Origin: Oscillospiraceae bacterium
GTDB taxonomy: Bacteria > Bacillota > Clostridia > Oscillospirales > Oscillospiraceae
Length of the DNA: 49,820 nt
Reading direction: 5' to 3'
NCBI GenBank assembly: GCA_017552325.1
Contig: JAFZQE010000083.1
Span: 1-49,820 of the forward strand
The notes under the pieces were generated by a model, which did no database searches, had not been told where the DNA came from, and saw nothing but the letters and a program-made list of their open reading frames with translations. Positions 49,231-49,820 of this stretch are shown piece after piece; position 1 is the first letter of the stretch, and the number at the start of each line of letters is the position of its first letter. The translations under genes and the position numbers were made by a program.

Positions 49231-49820
49231 ATGAGAAACAACTCCAAGGCGCAGCGCGTCATCATCTATATCGGGCTGGTTTTCTGGATGCTGGTCAACC
49301 TCTTCCCGGTCTATTGGATGTTCACCTTCTCCCTCAAGAGCAACCCCGAGATCTTCGGCGAGAACGTCATCGGCCTTCCGAAGAACTGGCTGTGGTCCAA
49401 TTACACCAGCGCTCTTCATACGGGGAACATGGCCAGGTACTTCCTGAACAGCGCCATCGTGGCCGTCGCCACGATCCTCATCACCCTGGCCGTGGCGCTG
49501 ATGGCCACCTTCGCGCTCACCAGGCTGATCTGGAAGCAGCGCAAGAATCTGAACAAGTTTTTTATGCTGGGACTCACCATACCGATCCACGCCTCCATCG
49601 TGCCGGTATACGTGACGCTGTCCCGCCTCCACATGCTCAACACCTATTGGGCCCTCATCATCCCCTACTCCGCCTTCTCCCTGTCCATGGCCATCCTGGT
49701 GTGCACGGGATTCATGAATGAGATCCCCCGGGATCTGGACGAATCCGCGTGCATCGACGGCTGCAGCGTCTGGGGGATCTTCTTCAGGATCATCGTGCCC
49801 ATGATGAAGCCCGCCGTGGC
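49231..49820 (+). CDS. Sugar ABC permease (MalG type), partial at right edge
   Basis: First 196 codons of the second permease. Starts MRNNSKAQRVIIYIGLVFWM with GAGAGGAGAAG upstream; hydrophobic helices and the EAA loop IPRDLDESACIDGCSVWGIF are present, and the gene continues beyond 49820. Completes the import complex with the binding protein and MalF-type permease; the ATPase is not in the window. Confidence 0.9.
   Translation, partial: MRNNSKAQRVIIYIGLVFWMLVNLFPVYWMFTFSLKSNPEIFGENVIGLPKNWLWSNYTSALHTGNMARYFLNSAIVAVATILITLAVALMATFALTRLIWKQRKNLNKFFMLGLTIPIHASIVPVYVTLSRLHMLNTYWALIIPYSAFSLSMAILVCTGFMNEIPRDLDESACIDGCSVWGIFFRIIVPMMKPAV

Overview
The window is high-GC DNA, almost fully coding, with short intergenic gaps, strong Shine-Dalgarno sequences, frequent GTG starts and ATGA start/stop overlaps. 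Protein types (clostridial IscR/IscS/IscU trio, BspA-like and repeat surface proteins, lipoproteins with LAAC lipoboxes, AEC and GntP carriers, citrate-lyase-type enzymes, a GH3/ABC sugar locus, no respiratory genes) suggest an anaerobic, probably gut-associated, high-GC Clostridia (Oscillospiraceae/Lachnospiraceae-like). The species cannot be told from the sequence. No rRNA, tRNA, CRISPR array, transposase or phage gene was seen.

Layout. 1-796: 5'-truncated repeat surface protein running off the left edge. 1039-3335 (-): Fe-S assembly operon iscR-iscS-iscU with a consensus promoter inside the iscR end. 3527-5917 (+): citC and a citX-citG fusion, the citrate lyase activation genes. 6044-20567 (-): a 14-gene catabolic operon facing a LysR gene (20760) across overlapping divergent promoters. 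21738-24513 (+): an M20 amidohydrolase and an allantoinase/hydantoinase-like enzyme. 24580-26186 (-): AEC carrier and flavodoxin-like oxidoreductase, with a second divergent LysR gene. 27275-34627 (-): a solute-binding lipoprotein with an extra N-terminal domain, two sugar-type ABC permeases, an HlyD/RND-type adaptor and a MacB-core protein, divergent from a two-component system (34854-36858, +). 36951-43333 (-): cell-wall amidase, BspA-like LRR/Ig surface protein and five small unrelated or uncharacterised genes. 43700-49820 (+): LacI regulator, GH3 glycosidase and an ABC sugar importer cut by the right edge.

The main point of interest is the 6-20.6 kb operon plus citC/citXG. In transcription order it encodes a cupin, MBL hydrolase, LarA-type protein, GntP carrier, cyclic amidohydrolase, isochorismatase-fold amidase, aconitase-family hydratase, CitF, PrpF-family isomerase, CitD, CitE, a small membrane protein, and a PyrK/PyrD-like reductase pair. 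Read as chemistry this is uptake, redox on a ring, opening of a cyclic amide or imide, release of ammonia from the half-amide, double-bond isomerisation, hydration, and citrate-lyase-type C-C cleavage. A substrate that fits without extra steps is an imide or lactam of aconitic acid (citrazinate type), giving aconitate, citrate, then acetate and oxaloacetate. An orotate-like substrate is an alternative. This assignment is inference from gene families and order. I know of no described operon with this combination.

The other loci look like accessory functions of a gut anaerobe: a xylo-oligosaccharide-type utilisation locus at the right end, and a two-component-controlled envelope/transport locus that encodes permeases and adaptor but no ATPase.
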